Of a stretch of DNA of 64,000 nt, positions 9,386 through 18,361 are shown piece after piece; the first letter of the stretch is position 1; each line of letters begins with the position of its first letter. Source of the DNA: Thalassovita mediterranea (GTDB lineage: Bacteria > Pseudomonadota > Alphaproteobacteria > Rhodobacterales > Rhodobacteraceae); the NCBI RefSeq assembly GCF_001458435.1, contig NZ_CYSF01000006.1, positions 1-64,000 of the forward strand, read 5' to 3'. Both the position numbers and the translations under genes were made by a program. The notes below the pieces were generated by a model that saw only the letters and a list, made by a program, of their open reading frames with translations, was not told the DNA's origin and made no database searches.

Positions 9386-9694
9386 ATGAGTGAGAAGACC
9401 CTGACGCGCATGGACCTGAGCGAAGCGATCTTTCGTGAAGTTGGTCTGTCCCGTAACGACTCAGCCCAATTGGTTGAAAGCGTGCTGAACCACATGTCCG
9501 ATGCTCTGGTCGATGGCCAGCAGGTCAAGATTTCGTCCTTTGGGACGTTTTCTGTCCGCGACAAGGCCGCCCGTGTTGGTCGTAACCCAAAGACCGGCGA
9601 AGAGGTTCCCATCAACCCACGCCGCGTGCTGACCTTCCGCCCCTCGCATCTGATGAAAGAGCGTGTGGCCGCAGGGAACGCCAAGAAAGGATAA
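9386..9694 (+). CDS. ihfA: Integration host factor subunit alpha
   Basis: A 102-residue DNA-bending protein of the HU/IHF family. [20 protein letters not shown] opens the dimerisation helices. [20 protein letters not shown] is the DNA-intercalating arm with its proline, here in the R-N-P-K-T-G form. It pairs with IhfB to bend DNA at promoters and recombination sites. ATG 9386 lies behind GAGGGAGG; the longer in-frame extension upstream has no family support. It follows fabH after a gap of about 120 bases and precedes the merR gene by six bases. Confidence 0.94.
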   Translation: MSEKTLTRMDLSEAIFREVGLSRNDSAQLVESVLNHMSDALVDGQQVKISSFGTFSVRDKAARVGRNPKTGEEVPINPRRVLTFRPSHLMKERVAAGNAKKG

Positions 9695-9700
9695 CCGGCA

Positions 9701-10498
9701 ATGGCGAAGTCGCCAGACGCCTTTAGAACCATCAGCGAAGTGGCCGAATGGCTGGACCGTCCGGCCCACGTTCTGCGGTTCTGGGAAAGCAAGTTCACCC
9801 AAGTCAAACCCGTCAAACGCGCGGGCGGGCGCCGGTATTACCGGCGTCAGGATATGTTGTTGCTGGGTGGCATCAAGAAACTGCTGCACGATGATGGCAT
9901 GACCATCAAAGGCGTGCAGAAACTACTGCGCGACAACGGTGTGAAACATGTCACCGCCATGTCGCAACCGCTGAACGGTGAAGATGCCAAAGAGGATGCG
10001 CCAGAAACAGTCGCACCCGCGCAAATGGTCCATGTCGACACTGCCGCGCAAGACGCCCCCACCGATCTGCCCGAGGACAACCTTGTCCCCTTCCCTGCCC
10101 CGGCAGAGGGCGTGCAAGATACAGCAGAGAGCAAACCCGCGAAGAAAAAGCCGCCTTTCGAACGTGAACCGGAACAGGCTCTCTTGTTCGAGGTGGCAGA
10201 TTCAATCGCGCCGGAACTCGACGACATCTATCTGGCCGATCCCAACGCCCCAGTTCCTGAAGAACCAGAAGAAATCGAAGTGCCGCTATCCTTTGGGGAT
10301 GCCGACACCGTTGAACATCCCAGCATCAGCGCCGCAGGTGCGCCGAACGCCGCGCTGGGGGATCTGGATCCGAAACCCGGTTTGCTGTCCACGCTTTTGC
10401 ACCCCGCAGCGATTGTGGACGCCGCTGATGGCGATGCGCTACGTGCCATTCGCACCCGTTTGCTGGACCACGCTAGTGCGCTGAAAGCAATCGGTTAA
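9701..10498 (+). CDS. MerR-family transcriptional regulator
   Basis: A 265-residue protein with an N-terminal MerR winged helix: [20 protein letters not shown] is the recognition region, [11 protein letters not shown] the wing and the [13 protein letters not shown] helix follows. After about residue 85 the sequence is a long acidic, Pro/Ala-rich linker with no sensor domain or metal-binding cysteines, and the C-terminal 40 residues are again helical. This long MerR protein next to ihfA is a regular arrangement in alphaproteobacteria; its targets are unknown to me. It ends the rpmF-plsX-fabH-ihfA block and is followed by a terminator. Confidence 0.85.
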   Translation: MAKSPDAFRTISEVAEWLDRPAHVLRFWESKFTQVKPVKRAGGRRYYRRQDMLLLGGIKKLLHDDGMTIKGVQKLLRDNGVKHVTAMSQPLNGEDAKEDAPETVAPAQMVHVDTAAQDAPTDLPEDNLVPFPAPAEGVQDTAESKPAKKKPPFEREPEQALLFEVADSIAPELDDIYLADPNAPVPEEPEEIEVPLSFGDADTVEHPSISAAGAPNAALGDLDPKPGLLSTLLHPAAIVDAADGDALRAIRTRLLDHASALKAIG

Positions 10499-10521
10499 AC
10501 AAAACTCGACATCTCAACAGT

Positions 10522-10553
10522 AACGGCCTGACCTACACGTCGGGCCGTTTTCT
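10522..10553 (+). terminator. Intrinsic terminator after the merR gene
   Basis: AACGGCCTGA pairs with TCGGGCCGTT around a short loop and is followed by TTTTCTTGT. It closes the plsX-fabH-ihfA-merR transcription unit. Confidence 0.78.
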
Positions 10554-10649
10554 TGTGTCGTTTCCAATCGCATTTGGTCGTGTTTTTCCCACCGATTTTC
10601 GCCTCAGAAAAAAGTATGGAAAAATCTGTAAGAAATCCAAAATGCCTCT

Positions 10650-10677
10650 TGCCCCTGCCACAGAATACAGTATGAAA
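10650..10677 (+). promoter_or_regulatory. Probable promoter of tRNA-Pro
   Basis: TTGCCC (10650-10655) and TATGAA (10672-10677) are 16 bases apart and would start transcription within a few bases of the tRNA 5' end at 10688. Position makes the call plausible; the boxes are imperfect. Confidence 0.5.
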
Positions 10678-10687
10678 GCCAAACCGT

Positions 10688-10764
10688 CGGGCTATAGCGC
10701 AGCCTGGTAGCGCGTCCGTCTGGGGGACGGAAGGTCGCAGGTTCGAGTCCTGCTAGCCCGACCA
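10688..10764 (+). tRNA. tRNA-Pro (anticodon GGG)
   Basis: A 77-base cloverleaf with encoded CCA. The acceptor arms CGGGCTA and TAGCCCG pair fully. The D-arm contains GCGCAGCCTGGTAGCGC. The anticodon stem TCCGT/ACGGA closes a seven-base loop CTGGGGG with GGG at positions 34-36. The T-arm GCAGG-TTCGAGT-CCTGC is standard. It reads CCC and CCU proline codons. Flanked by its own promoter and a terminator-like hairpin, it seems to be a single-gene unit. Confidence 0.96.
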
Positions 10765-10835
10765 TTTTCTCCCACACTGGTGACAGTGATGCACTTGCAT
10801 CCCGTCCTACGTGTCATTCCGATGGCCTGAAAATG

Positions 10836-10867
10836 AACCACCCACCGCATCTGCGGTTGGGTTGTTT
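10836..10867 (+). terminator. Probable terminator of tRNA-Pro
   Basis: ACCGCA pairs with TGCGGT, extended past a one-base bulge by CCCA with GGGT, and is followed by TTGTTTCGTT. It lies about 70 bases downstream of the tRNA. Confidence 0.5.
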
Positions 10868-11138
10868 CGTTCGTTTACCATCCAGCGTTTATTGATGGAC
10901 GCACCATCAGGTGGCTGTTCAGATTTGCATTTTTGCAAAATAACCACACGCGCACCACCGCAGCTGCAAGACCCGCCACCACACGCCGCTCCCACCTGCC
11001 CCCAGTTTTCCCAAAGCGACGTTGCGTCAATTACGCGAACGCCCTTTCAGCACCTCCTTTTGGCGGTCCCCCCGCTTGACAGACCCCTGCATCCCGTCGG
11101 ATCAGCGAAGTGGGAGAGTTTTTTAGGAGGAGACCACG
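10868..11138. other. Intergenic region without a recognisable gene
   Basis: These 271 bases between the tRNA terminator and the crotonase gene hold open frames but none with a ribosome binding site or recognisable protein. A TTGACA-like box lies near 11074-11079 without a good -10 partner. The strong GGAGGAG before 11139 belongs to the crotonase gene. Confidence 0.5.
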
Positions 11139-11942
11139 ATGAAAAAGTCGATCGACGATTTCGCGCTGGAAAACATCACCGTAACCATGGACGACGACGG
11201 CATCACCACCGTGACCCTGAACCGTCCGACCAAGCGCAATGCGCTGAATGCAGAAACCATCGAAGAACTGATCGAGGTCTTTTCCAACCTGCCGCGCATG
11301 GGCGCACGCGCCATCGTGCTGCGCGCAGAGGGCGATCATTTCTGTGCCGGTCTGGATCTGGTGGAACACCACGTCGAAGATCGCCGCCCCGAAGAGTTTA
11401 TGCACGTCTGCCTGCGCTGGCATGAAGCCTTCAACAAGATGGAATACGGTGGCGTGCCGATCATCGCTGCGCTGAAAGGGGCTGTTGTAGGTGGCGGTCT
11501 GGAACTGGCCAGCTCGGCCCATATCCGCGTTGCCGATCAGTCCACATATTTCGCCCTGCCCGAAGGCCAGCGTGGCCTGTTCACCGGCGGTGGCGCCACC
11601 ATCCGCGTTGCCGATCTGGTTGGCAAATCGCGCATGATCGACATGATGCTGACCGGCCGCATCTACGCCAAGGATGAGGCGATTGATGTAGGTCTGGCGC
11701 AGTATCTGGTCGAGGACAGCGAAGCCAAGGCCTATGAAATCGCCCGCGCCGCGGCTGAAAACCCGCCGCTGTCGAACTTTGCCATCTGTTCGGCGATCAG
11801 CCACATGCAAAACATGTCGGCGCTGGACGCCGCCTATGCAGAGGCCGTGGTGGCCGGTGTGGTCAACACCCAACCCGCATCGCGCGCCCGTCTGGCAGCC
11901 TTTGCCGACAAAACCGCTGCACGGGTCAAACCCAAAAGCTAA
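11139..11942 (+). CDS. Crotonase/enoyl-CoA hydratase family protein
   Basis: A 267-residue crotonase-fold protein acting on an acyl-CoA thioester. [20 protein letters not shown] opens the fold, [11 protein letters not shown] forms the first half of the oxyanion hole, and [20 protein letters not shown] the second. A glutamate in [14 protein letters not shown] sits where hydratases carry a catalytic acid. These features fit hydratase, isomerase or related lyase members; the substrate cannot be assigned. A strong GGAGGAG ribosome binding site precedes the ATG. It stands alone between the tRNA and a strong terminator. Confidence 0.82.
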   Translation: MKKSIDDFALENITVTMDDDGITTVTLNRPTKRNALNAETIEELIEVFSNLPRMGARAIVLRAEGDHFCAGLDLVEHHVEDRRPEEFMHVCLRWHEAFNKMEYGGVPIIAALKGAVVGGGLELASSAHIRVADQSTYFALPEGQRGLFTGGGATIRVADLVGKSRMIDMMLTGRIYAKDEAIDVGLAQYLVEDSEAKAYEIARAAAENPPLSNFAICSAISHMQNMSALDAAYAEAVVAGVVNTQPASRARLAAFADKTAARVKPKS

Positions 11943-11969
11943 GCAGCTTGTCAGTGATGAAAAGCACAG

Positions 11970-12000
11970 CGCACGTCCTCAACGGGGCGTGCGTTTTTTT
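11970..12000 (+). terminator. Intrinsic terminator after the crotonase gene
   Basis: CGCACGTCC pairs with GGGCGTGCG (one T-G pair) around a short loop, followed by a run of seven T. Confidence 0.85.
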
Positions 12001-12106
12001 ATGGCGTGAGCAAGAGTATTTGGGAAACAGTGAAAGCGGGCGTGATCACGCTTTCGCGGGCGGGGCACCTTTGATATGAAAAGGAAAACCCGATCAGGAG
12101 GCAAAG

Positions 12107-13183
12107 ATGACCGGTGTGCTGCCCTCGCAAGTGCTGGAACAGATGATTGAAACTGGCGCCCTCTCGGCAGAGCCGGCGATCATCCCTGAACAGATCCAGC
12201 CGGCCAGCCTTGATCTGCGCCTCGGCAACCGCGCGTGGCGGGTGCGGGCATCGTTTCTGGCGGGCAACGGCCGGTCCGTTATGGAGCGCCTGGAAGAGTT
12301 CGAGATGCACCAGATCGACCTGTCCGACGGTGCCGTTCTGGAAAAGGGCTGCGTTTACGTTGTGCCCCTGATGGAAAGCCTAGATCTACCAGATCATATT
12401 CAGGCGGTGGCAAACGCCAAATCTTCCACCGGTCGACTGGATCTGCTGACTCGAACCATCACCGACGGCGGCGAAGAATTTGACCGCATTCAGCCGGGCT
12501 ACACTGGCCCGCTCTATGCTGAGATTTGCCCGCGCAGTTTTTCCGTTTTGGTGCGCCCCGGTATGCGTTTGAACCAAATCAGGTTCCGTGATGGGCAGGC
12601 GGTTCTGACTGACGCGGAGCTGACCGCGCTACATGCGGACAGCCCACTGGTGGATGGCGAGGCGGTGATTGATGATGGCCTCGGTTTCTCCGTCGATTTG
12701 CGCCCTAGCGAGGGTACGCTGGTCGGCTACCGTGCCAAGCCCCATACTGGCGTGATCGATCTGGACCGGATCGGCGCCTATGATCCGGCGGACTATTGGG
12801 AAGAAGTGCGCAGTCACAACGGCCAGATCATTCTGGACCCCGGTGCCTTCTATATCCTTGTCAGCCGCGAGGCGGTACATATCCCGCCGCAATACGCCGC
12901 TGAGATGGCCCCCTATCTGGCGATGGTGGGCGAGTTTCGCGTGCATTACGCAGGCTTCTTTGACCCCGGCTTCGGCCATGCCGAGGCGGGCGGCGCAGGA
13001 TCGCGCGGTGTGCTGGAAGTGCGCTGTCATGAAGCGCCCTTTGTTCTGGAACACGCGCAGGTCGTGGGCCGTCTTGTTTATGAACAGATGGCAGAGGTGC
13101 CGACGCAGCTATATGGCGCAGGGATTGCGTCGAACTATCAGGGTCAGGGGCTGAAACTGTCCAAACACTTCCGCGCGGGATGA
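12107..13183 (+). CDS. dcd: 2'-deoxycytidine 5'-triphosphate deaminase, long alphaproteobacterial form
   Basis: A 358-residue protein, about twice the length of E. coli Dcd (about 190). It belongs to the dUTPase/dCTP deaminase fold and converts dCTP to dUTP for thymidylate synthesis. QIQPASLDLRLGNRAWRVRA (about 28-47) is the N-terminal family signature and AKSSTGRLDLLTRT (about 104-117) the substrate-binding S-S-x-x-R segment. A second similar half follows (SVDLRPSEGTLVGYRAKPHT, about 181 on), consistent with a tandem duplication in one chain. The ATG follows AGGAGGC. Likely cotranscribed with the MFS gene eight bases downstream. Confidence 0.87.
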   Translation: MTGVLPSQVLEQMIETGALSAEPAIIPEQIQPASLDLRLGNRAWRVRASFLAGNGRSVMERLEEFEMHQIDLSDGAVLEKGCVYVVPLMESLDLPDHIQAVANAKSSTGRLDLLTRTITDGGEEFDRIQPGYTGPLYAEICPRSFSVLVRPGMRLNQIRFRDGQAVLTDAELTALHADSPLVDGEAVIDDGLGFSVDLRPSEGTLVGYRAKPHTGVIDLDRIGAYDPADYWEEVRSHNGQIILDPGAFYILVSREAVHIPPQYAAEMAPYLAMVGEFRVHYAGFFDPGFGHAEAGGAGSRGVLEVRCHEAPFVLEHAQVVGRLVYEQMAEVPTQLYGAGIASNYQGQGLKLSKHFRAG

Positions 13184-13190
13184 TCAGTTG

Positions 13191-14339
13191 ATGCGCCTGC
13201 AACCGGTACCACTGTTGACGCTGGCCGTCGGCATTATTGGCGCAAACTCCATGATCCTGCCCCCGATTGCAGCCGCAGTGGCCAGCGATCTGAGCGTGCG
13301 CCCCGCGCAGGTGATCATCGCGATGAGCGCCTATGGCGCCGCAACCGCCCTATCGGCCTTGTTTTTGGCCCCGCGTGCGGATGTCATCGGCGCGGATCGC
13401 AGTCTGCGCCGTGCTTGCGCCATGCTGACATTGGCGCTGATCCTGACAGCGCTGGCCCCCACAGTGACACTGTTGCAGGGTGCCCACTTACTGGCTGGTC
13501 TGGGCGCGGGCATGGGATTGCCTGCGATCTACGGCTTGGCGGCCGAGGTTGCGCCCGAGGGGCAGGAAAAGCGGGTTTTGGGCAAGGTACTGGCAGGCTG
13601 GACCCTGTCACTGGTCGGCGGCGTGCTGCTGGCAAGTGTGGTGGCGGATCTGGTGGGTTGGCGCTGGCTCTATGCGCTGCTGGCGGGCCTGACAGCGCTG
13701 CTGTGGCTGCTGCTGGGACGCACCGAAATCCACGCGGCGCGCGATGGCACACCGACATCCCCCTTCAGCGCGATGCGGGTGGCGGGTGTTGGCCGGGCGC
13801 TGTTTTCAAATGCGATGCTGATGCTGGGGTTCTTTGGGCTCTACGGCTTCCTTGGCATTCATGTGGCCGAAAATCTAGGGCGCAGCACCAGCAGCGCCGG
13901 TGTGCTGACGCTGTTTTATGGCAGCGGCTATGGAATCGCCTCACTACTGCTGCCGAAACTGCTGAAAGGCACACGGGCAAGCGCGCTGATCCTAGGGTTT
14001 GGCGGGCTGACAGTGGCGCAGGGCATGATCGGGGGATTTGCCGCCAGTTTTCCAATGCTGCTGATCGGCGCTGGCCTCTGGGGCGTGTTTCAGGGGGTGA
14101 CCCACAACGCGGTTCTCGACCGTCTGAACACGTTGGAGCCATCGCAGCGTGGTGCAATTATGGGGCTGAACTCGGCCAGCACATATGGGTGCGTGATGCT
14201 GGGCGGGGCGCTTTATGCCTTGCCCTATGGCGCATATGGCCTGTTGGGCTGCGCGGCCCTGTCGGTGGCCTGCAACCTCTTGGGCGCGGCTGAGGCATTA
14301 CTTCCCCAGCGCAGCGCAGAGAACCGGATCAGCGGTTAA
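13191..14339 (+). CDS. Major facilitator superfamily transporter
   Basis: A 382-residue integral membrane protein with about 12 hydrophobic helices. The segment between helices 2 and 3 reads LAPRADVIGADRSLRRA, a variant of the MFS motif A (G-x-L-x-D-R-x-G-R-R/K), and GAHLLAGLGAGMGLPAIYGL is typical of helix 4. The closest general type is a drug/metabolite proton antiporter; the substrate is unknown. It starts seven bases after the dCTP deaminase stop, so it is probably in the same transcript. Its last 11 bases overlap the convergent small gene at 14329-14487. Confidence 0.85.
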   Translation: MRLQPVPLLTLAVGIIGANSMILPPIAAAVASDLSVRPAQVIIAMSAYGAATALSALFLAPRADVIGADRSLRRACAMLTLALILTALAPTVTLLQGAHLLAGLGAGMGLPAIYGLAAEVAPEGQEKRVLGKVLAGWTLSLVGGVLLASVVADLVGWRWLYALLAGLTALLWLLLGRTEIHAARDGTPTSPFSAMRVAGVGRALFSNAMLMLGFFGLYGFLGIHVAENLGRSTSSAGVLTLFYGSGYGIASLLLPKLLKGTRASALILGFGGLTVAQGMIGGFAASFPMLLIGAGLWGVFQGVTHNAVLDRLNTLEPSQRGAIMGLNSASTYGCVMLGGALYALPYGAYGLLGCAALSVACNLLGAAEALLPQRSAENRISG

Positions 14340-14487
14340 GGCGGTCTGCCATGCGCGACGCTTTGCGCGCGTTGCGAACGTTTTTCGCCGATCCGCCCAA
14401 TTTGTTCAGACCTGCGTTTACACCTTTGTTCACCAGTCGGCGCATGACCTGACGGATCACCATGTTGATCAGTTGGTTGGCATTCAT
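14329..14487 (-). CDS. Small basic protein of 52 residues, unidentified
   Basis: Reading the minus strand gives an ATG at 14487 preceded by AGGAG at about eight bases, then 52 codons and a TGA. The peptide begins MNANQLINMVIRQVMRRLVN and continues through NKGVNAGLNKLGG to a basic tail rich in Arg, Lys and Asn that ends RMADRLNR. There is no membrane segment; the N-terminal 20 residues form an amphipathic helix. It is convergent with the MFS gene, overlapping its end by 11 bases, and lies downstream of scpB on the same strand with a 108-base gap. I recognise no family. The clear ribosome binding site and compositional order argue that it is real. Confidence 0.68.
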   Translation of the reverse strand: MNANQLINMVIRQVMRRLVNKGVNAGLNKLGGSAKNVRNARKASRMADRLNR

Positions 14488-14595
14488 TGCTCTCACTCCT
14501 GCTACGATGGCGGATTCGCCCTGCTCTCTTGGCCTAATATAAGGGTGAATATGGCGCTTTCACGGCCAAACGGCAGGAAAATGGATCACTTTAGA

Positions 14596-15279
14596 TCAAT
14601 CTTCGAACAGATCGTCCTGATCGTCACTATCAACCACGTCCTCTTCATCCTCTGCCGTGACACCCGGCATGGTGCCCGGACGCGGTCGATTGTCGAGGAG
14701 GCCCGCCGCGCGCAGTTCCTTCAACCCCGGCAAATCGCGGGCGTTTTCCAGACCGAAGTGATCGAGGAATTCCTGTGTCACCACAAAGGTTACAGGGCGC
14801 CCCGGCGTCATGCGACGCCGGCCAAAGCGGATCCATTCCAGTTCTAGCAGTTGATCGACCGTGCCACGGCTGACCGACACGCCGCGGATTTCCTCAATCT
14901 CGGCCCGTGTGACCGGCTGGTGATAGGCGACAATGGCCAGCGTTTCGATGGCCGCGCGGCTGAGCTTACGGGTTTCGACCGTTTCTTTTTGCATTAGGAA
15001 CCCAAGGTCGGGTGCCGTGCGGATAGCCCAGGCATCACCGATCTTTTTCAATTCAACCCCACGCCCTTCGTAGCGGCGTTGCAAGCTAACCAGCGCCTGG
15101 GTGACTGTCGATCCATGCGGCAGGCGTGCGGCCAGATCCTTCACCGTTACCGGTTCGGCCGAGGCAAACAGGATCGCCTCCACCATACGCTCCTGTTCGG
15201 CGATGGGCGGCGCTTCGAACAGGCTCTCTTTTTGGGGGCGCTGGCGCAGCTCTGTCGCCTCTAGTTGCTCATCGCTCAT
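14596..15279 (-). CDS. scpB: Segregation and condensation protein B
   Basis: A 227-residue kleisin-associated winged-helix protein that forms the condensin complex with SMC and ScpA and helps compact and separate chromosomes. EAILFASAEPVTVKDLAARL is the usual start of the first winged helix, and ETLAIVAYHQPVTRAEIEEI with VSRGTVDQLLELEWI the second. The acidic C-terminal 30 residues are outside the core. It overlaps the scpA stop by four bases. An smc gene is not in the window, which is normal. Confidence 0.93.
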   Translation of the reverse strand: MSDEQLEATELRQRPQKESLFEAPPIAEQERMVEAILFASAEPVTVKDLAARLPHGSTVTQALVSLQRRYEGRGVELKKIGDAWAIRTAPDLGFLMQKETVETRKLSRAAIETLAIVAYHQPVTRAEIEEIRGVSVSRGTVDQLLELEWIRFGRRRMTPGRPVTFVVTQEFLDHFGLENARDLPGLKELRAAGLLDNRPRPGTMPGVTAEDEEDVVDSDDQDDLFED

Positions 15280-16142
15280 TCAGCGTCTCCTTGCGGATCT
15301 GTGGTGTCGCCATTCGCCACCGTACGGGGGCCGCGACTGCGCAGTTGGATCGGTTCAAACGTGCCGCCTTGGCGCAGCTCTACCCTGCCCTCTTTGGCCA
15401 ATTGCAACGTGGCAGCAAAGGTCGCGGCGGTGGCGGATCGTTTGCGCATTACATCACCATCCCAGCCGATGGGGAAATAGCTAACCAGATCGGTCCACGA
15501 CCCAGAAAAACCGATCATCCCACGCATCCGTTCCAGCGCCTGTTCCATGGTAAAGACGGAATCGCGATCCATGACGAAGGGGCGGAACTCATCCTTGGTG
15601 CGGATGCGGGCATAGGCCTGCATCAGGTCCATCAGGCTGGCGGTATAGGTCACACGACGCACCCGCGTCATCGCCTCTGGCACGCCGCGCACAAAGAAAT
15701 CGCGCCCTTTCTGGTCGCGTGCCATCAGTTTCGCCGCGTGATCGCGCATCGCCGCCAGCCGTTCCAATTGAAACGCCAGATGGGCGGCCAGTTCTTCACC
15801 GGACGGGCCTTCCTCTGTCGGATCAGGCGGTAACAACAGGCGCGATTTCAGGAACGCCAGCCAAGCCGCCATCACCAGATAGTCGGCGGCCAGTTCGATG
15901 CGCAGCGCCTTGGCGCGTTCGACGAATGCCAGATATTGTTCGGCCATTTGCAGGATCGAGATCTTGCGCAGGTCCACCTTCTGCGTCCGACCGAGGGTCA
16001 ACAGTAGGTCAAGCGGTCCTTCGAACCCGTCCACATCCACGATCAACGCCTCAGCCGCCAGCCGTTCGGCGACGCTCTGCCCGCTGTCAGTGGCCCCGTC
16101 GTCGCGGGGCGGGTGATCTAGATCGAATTCCTGATCGGCCAT
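15276..16142 (-). CDS. scpA: Segregation and condensation protein A (kleisin)
   Basis: A 288-residue kleisin that bridges SMC heads. The signature VDVDGFEGPLDLLLTLGRTQ (about 34-53) followed by KVDLRKISILQMAEQYLAF is diagnostic, and AADYLVMAAWLAFLKSRLLL (about 84-103) is the conserved helix after it. The N-terminal 30 residues are acidic and variable. Gene order nagZ-scpA-scpB with a 2-base gap and a 4-base overlap points to one operon with the SPOR protein and possibly argS. Confidence 0.93.
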   Translation of the reverse strand: MADQEFDLDHPPRDDGATDSGQSVAERLAAEALIVDVDGFEGPLDLLLTLGRTQKVDLRKISILQMAEQYLAFVERAKALRIELAADYLVMAAWLAFLKSRLLLPPDPTEEGPSGEELAAHLAFQLERLAAMRDHAAKLMARDQKGRDFFVRGVPEAMTRVRRVTYTASLMDLMQAYARIRTKDEFRPFVMDRDSVFTMEQALERMRGMIGFSGSWTDLVSYFPIGWDGDVMRKRSATAATFAATLQLAKEGRVELRQGGTFEPIQLRSRGPRTVANGDTTDPQGDAE

Positions 16143-16144
16143 TC

Positions 16145-17140
16145 TTACGCTCTGTTCAATAGCGCGTTATGTTTGGCCTTCAACTCTTCTATGTCAACGG
16201 TTTCAGGGGTGATCCGTGCCGCAATGGCCCGTTCAGCGCGCGCCTGTGCGGCGTCGGTCATCTGACCTGCGGCCTCTGCCACCTTGGCCTTATCCGTCAG
16301 CGGCGCGTTGCAATAAAGGACGGCATCCACGCCAGCGGCGATCGCACGCGCGGCCACCTCGGCCCGACTGCCGGGCAAGGCCTGCATCGAACTGTCATCG
16401 GTCATGATCAACCCGTCAAAACCGATATTGTCGCGGATATAGCCCATCGCTTTGGCCGACAGTGTCGCGGGCTGATCGTCCAGCGCATCCATACGCACAT
16501 GCGCGGTCATGCCCATGGGCAGATCGTTCAGCGCCCGAAACGGGGCGAAGTCCTGCTGCAACTCCTCAAACGTGGCACGCACCCGTGGGGTTTCAAAATG
16601 GCTGTCGCTGACCGCGCGGCCATGTCCCGGCATGTGTTTCACAATCGGCACCACCCCGCCGGCCAGCAAACCGTCTGCGACCGCACGGGCAACAGCCGTG
16701 ACCGTTTCGGCATCCATGCCGTAGCAACGGTTTTGCAAAAACGGATGCGTATCCGGCCCCGCTACATCGCCTGACGGCGCACAGTTGCTGTCGATCCCAT
16801 AGCTGCGCAACTCATGCGCGATGATGCGATAGCGCAACTGCATCGCCGCCACGGCATTCTCACCCGCCAGCGTCACCTCATCCAGCGGCGGCAGGAACTG
16901 CGTGGCCATGGGCGGCACCAGACGCTGCACGCGCCCGCCCTCTTGGTCGATGGTGATCAGTGCCTCGCGCCCAACGGCGTCGCGCAGGTCACCACACAGG
17001 CGGCGCAGTTGATCGCCGTCCTCAATGTGGCGACCAAACAGGATGAAGGCAAAGGGGTCCGCATCGCGAAAAAACGCCTTTTCCTCGGCACTTAGGACGG
17101 GACAAACGGGATCAAGGACGGTGGCGCCGAAACGGCTCAT
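16145..17140 (-). CDS. nagZ: Beta-N-acetylhexosaminidase NagZ (GH3)
   Basis: A 331-residue glycoside hydrolase family 3 enzyme that removes GlcNAc from anhydro-muropeptides during peptidoglycan recycling in the cytoplasm; no signal peptide is seen. ITIDQEGGRVQRL (about 82-94), VVPIVKHMPGHGRAVSDSH (about 167-185, with the catalytic His/Asp pair of NagZ) and IMTDDSSMQAL (with the nucleophile Asp) are present. The segment is D-D-S-S-M rather than the commoner D-D-L-S-M. It overlaps the SPOR gene by four bases, a grouping of cell-wall functions between argS and scpAB. Confidence 0.92.
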   Translation of the reverse strand: MSRFGATVLDPVCPVLSAEEKAFFRDADPFAFILFGRHIEDGDQLRRLCGDLRDAVGREALITIDQEGGRVQRLVPPMATQFLPPLDEVTLAGENAVAAMQLRYRIIAHELRSYGIDSNCAPSGDVAGPDTHPFLQNRCYGMDAETVTAVARAVADGLLAGGVVPIVKHMPGHGRAVSDSHFETPRVRATFEELQQDFAPFRALNDLPMGMTAHVRMDALDDQPATLSAKAMGYIRDNIGFDGLIMTDDSSMQALPGSRAEVAARAIAAGVDAVLYCNAPLTDKAKVAEAAGQMTDAAQARAERAIAARITPETVDIEELKAKHNALLNRA

Positions 17141-18291
17141 TTATGACTGACCGAAATACATTCGGCCCCTTCCGCCTGCAGCGCGGCGCAGAAACGGCGG
17201 GCATCGCCCATGTCGGCAAAGCCATGCACCCGCAAACGGTAGAAGGTGCTGCCAGCGCTTTGGGCCTTTTGGATCACCCGCTGTTTGCCGTCCATGAAAT
17301 CACCAAAACGGGCCGCCATGCGGTCCCATTCCTTGCGCGCGACGGCTTCACTTTCATAGGCACCCAGCTGCGCCAGACGGGTTCCGACAGGCAGATCATC
17401 CGCACGCACATCCAAAACCGCCGCAGCGACCGGAGCGGGGCTGAGGCTGGCCAATTCCGCCAGATTTGCAGGACGCCCCTTGGGCCGCAGCGAACGCCCC
17501 ATGCCACCAACGATTTCCTTGATCACAGGAGCTGGCTCAGTTGCGGCGCTGTTCGATGCAGGCTGGTCCGCCGACGTCGAGAGAGATGCGTTTTGCAAAA
17601 CCTCTTCGGTATCAAGCGTGCCAAGCGGCTGCGCTTCGGCCATCAGTTCATTGACCAATGCCTCAACCGACATATTGGTGGTATCACTGTCCGGCCCCTG
17701 ATCCCCGGTTTGGTCGACGACCAGTGCAGGCATGTCGTCGACAGCATCCAGATCCAACGGCTTGGGCGCCAGGATCACCCGATCTGCCGCACGATCAGAC
17801 GCACCGGAAGCGGCGACCTCATTCACCGACAGCCCCTGATTCTGTGCAAGTTGCCCCCCCGGGTCATCTGGCACAACACGCATCGGTCCTTCGGCGGCAC
17901 GCACAACTGGCACGCCGCTGACATCGCGAACGATCAGCTTGTACCCCCAGACACCGACCCCAACCAACAGGCCGAGTGACACAACCGCCCCTGCGATGTT
18001 TACCATTGCTGTCATTGGCGGGCGTTGCGGCCCTAGCGCCACGGCCTCGTCGTCATACCCAGCCTGTTCATATCCTGCCTGCGCACCATAGGGCGCTGCA
18101 CCGGAATGCCCGTAATAGCCGCCCGATTGCCCTGCTGCATATCCAGCAGAATGGCCAGAGGTTTGGGGAGTTGTGTAGTTTTGGGACGGATAGCCAGCAC
18201 CGGTCGCAGTACTGCCGCCGGTGCCACTGGTCGTATTATACCCGTTCGCGCCGGGCGCACCAAAGCGGCCGTTGTCCTGTATATCAGCCAT
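17137..18291 (-). CDS. SPOR domain-containing membrane protein
   Basis: A 384-residue protein with a Gly/Tyr/Thr/Gln-rich, low-complexity N-terminal region (about 1-90), one membrane helix (about 100-122, VNIAGAVVSLGLLVGVGVWG), a long acidic periplasmic linker and a C-terminal SPOR domain (about 305-384: GTRLAQLGAYESEAVARKEW, then FYRLRVHGFADMGDARRFCA). SPOR domains bind denuded glycan strands at the septum, so a role in division-site wall metabolism is inferred. ATG 18291 follows AAAGAGG; an in-frame upstream start lacks this. Overlaps nagZ by four bases. Confidence 0.88.
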   Translation of the reverse strand: MADIQDNGRFGAPGANGYNTTSGTGGSTATGAGYPSQNYTTPQTSGHSAGYAAGQSGGYYGHSGAAPYGAQAGYEQAGYDDEAVALGPQRPPMTAMVNIAGAVVSLGLLVGVGVWGYKLIVRDVSGVPVVRAAEGPMRVVPDDPGGQLAQNQGLSVNEVAASGASDRAADRVILAPKPLDLDAVDDMPALVVDQTGDQGPDSDTTNMSVEALVNELMAEAQPLGTLDTEEVLQNASLSTSADQPASNSAATEPAPVIKEIVGGMGRSLRPKGRPANLAELASLSPAPVAAAVLDVRADDLPVGTRLAQLGAYESEAVARKEWDRMAARFGDFMDGKQRVIQKAQSAGSTFYRLRVHGFADMGDARRFCAALQAEGAECISVSHK

Positions 18292-18361
18292 CTTCGCCTC
18301 TTTCCGCGCCGACGGGTTGCCCCGTCGGTGTCTACTCACGGTCCGGCGTTTAATGGCCGCT

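Noticed and set aside
10811-11425. Long open frame across the intergenic region into the crotonase gene
   Set aside because: It runs in a different frame over the crotonase coding sequence, has no ribosome binding site and gives a Pro/His/Arg-rich sequence without family features.
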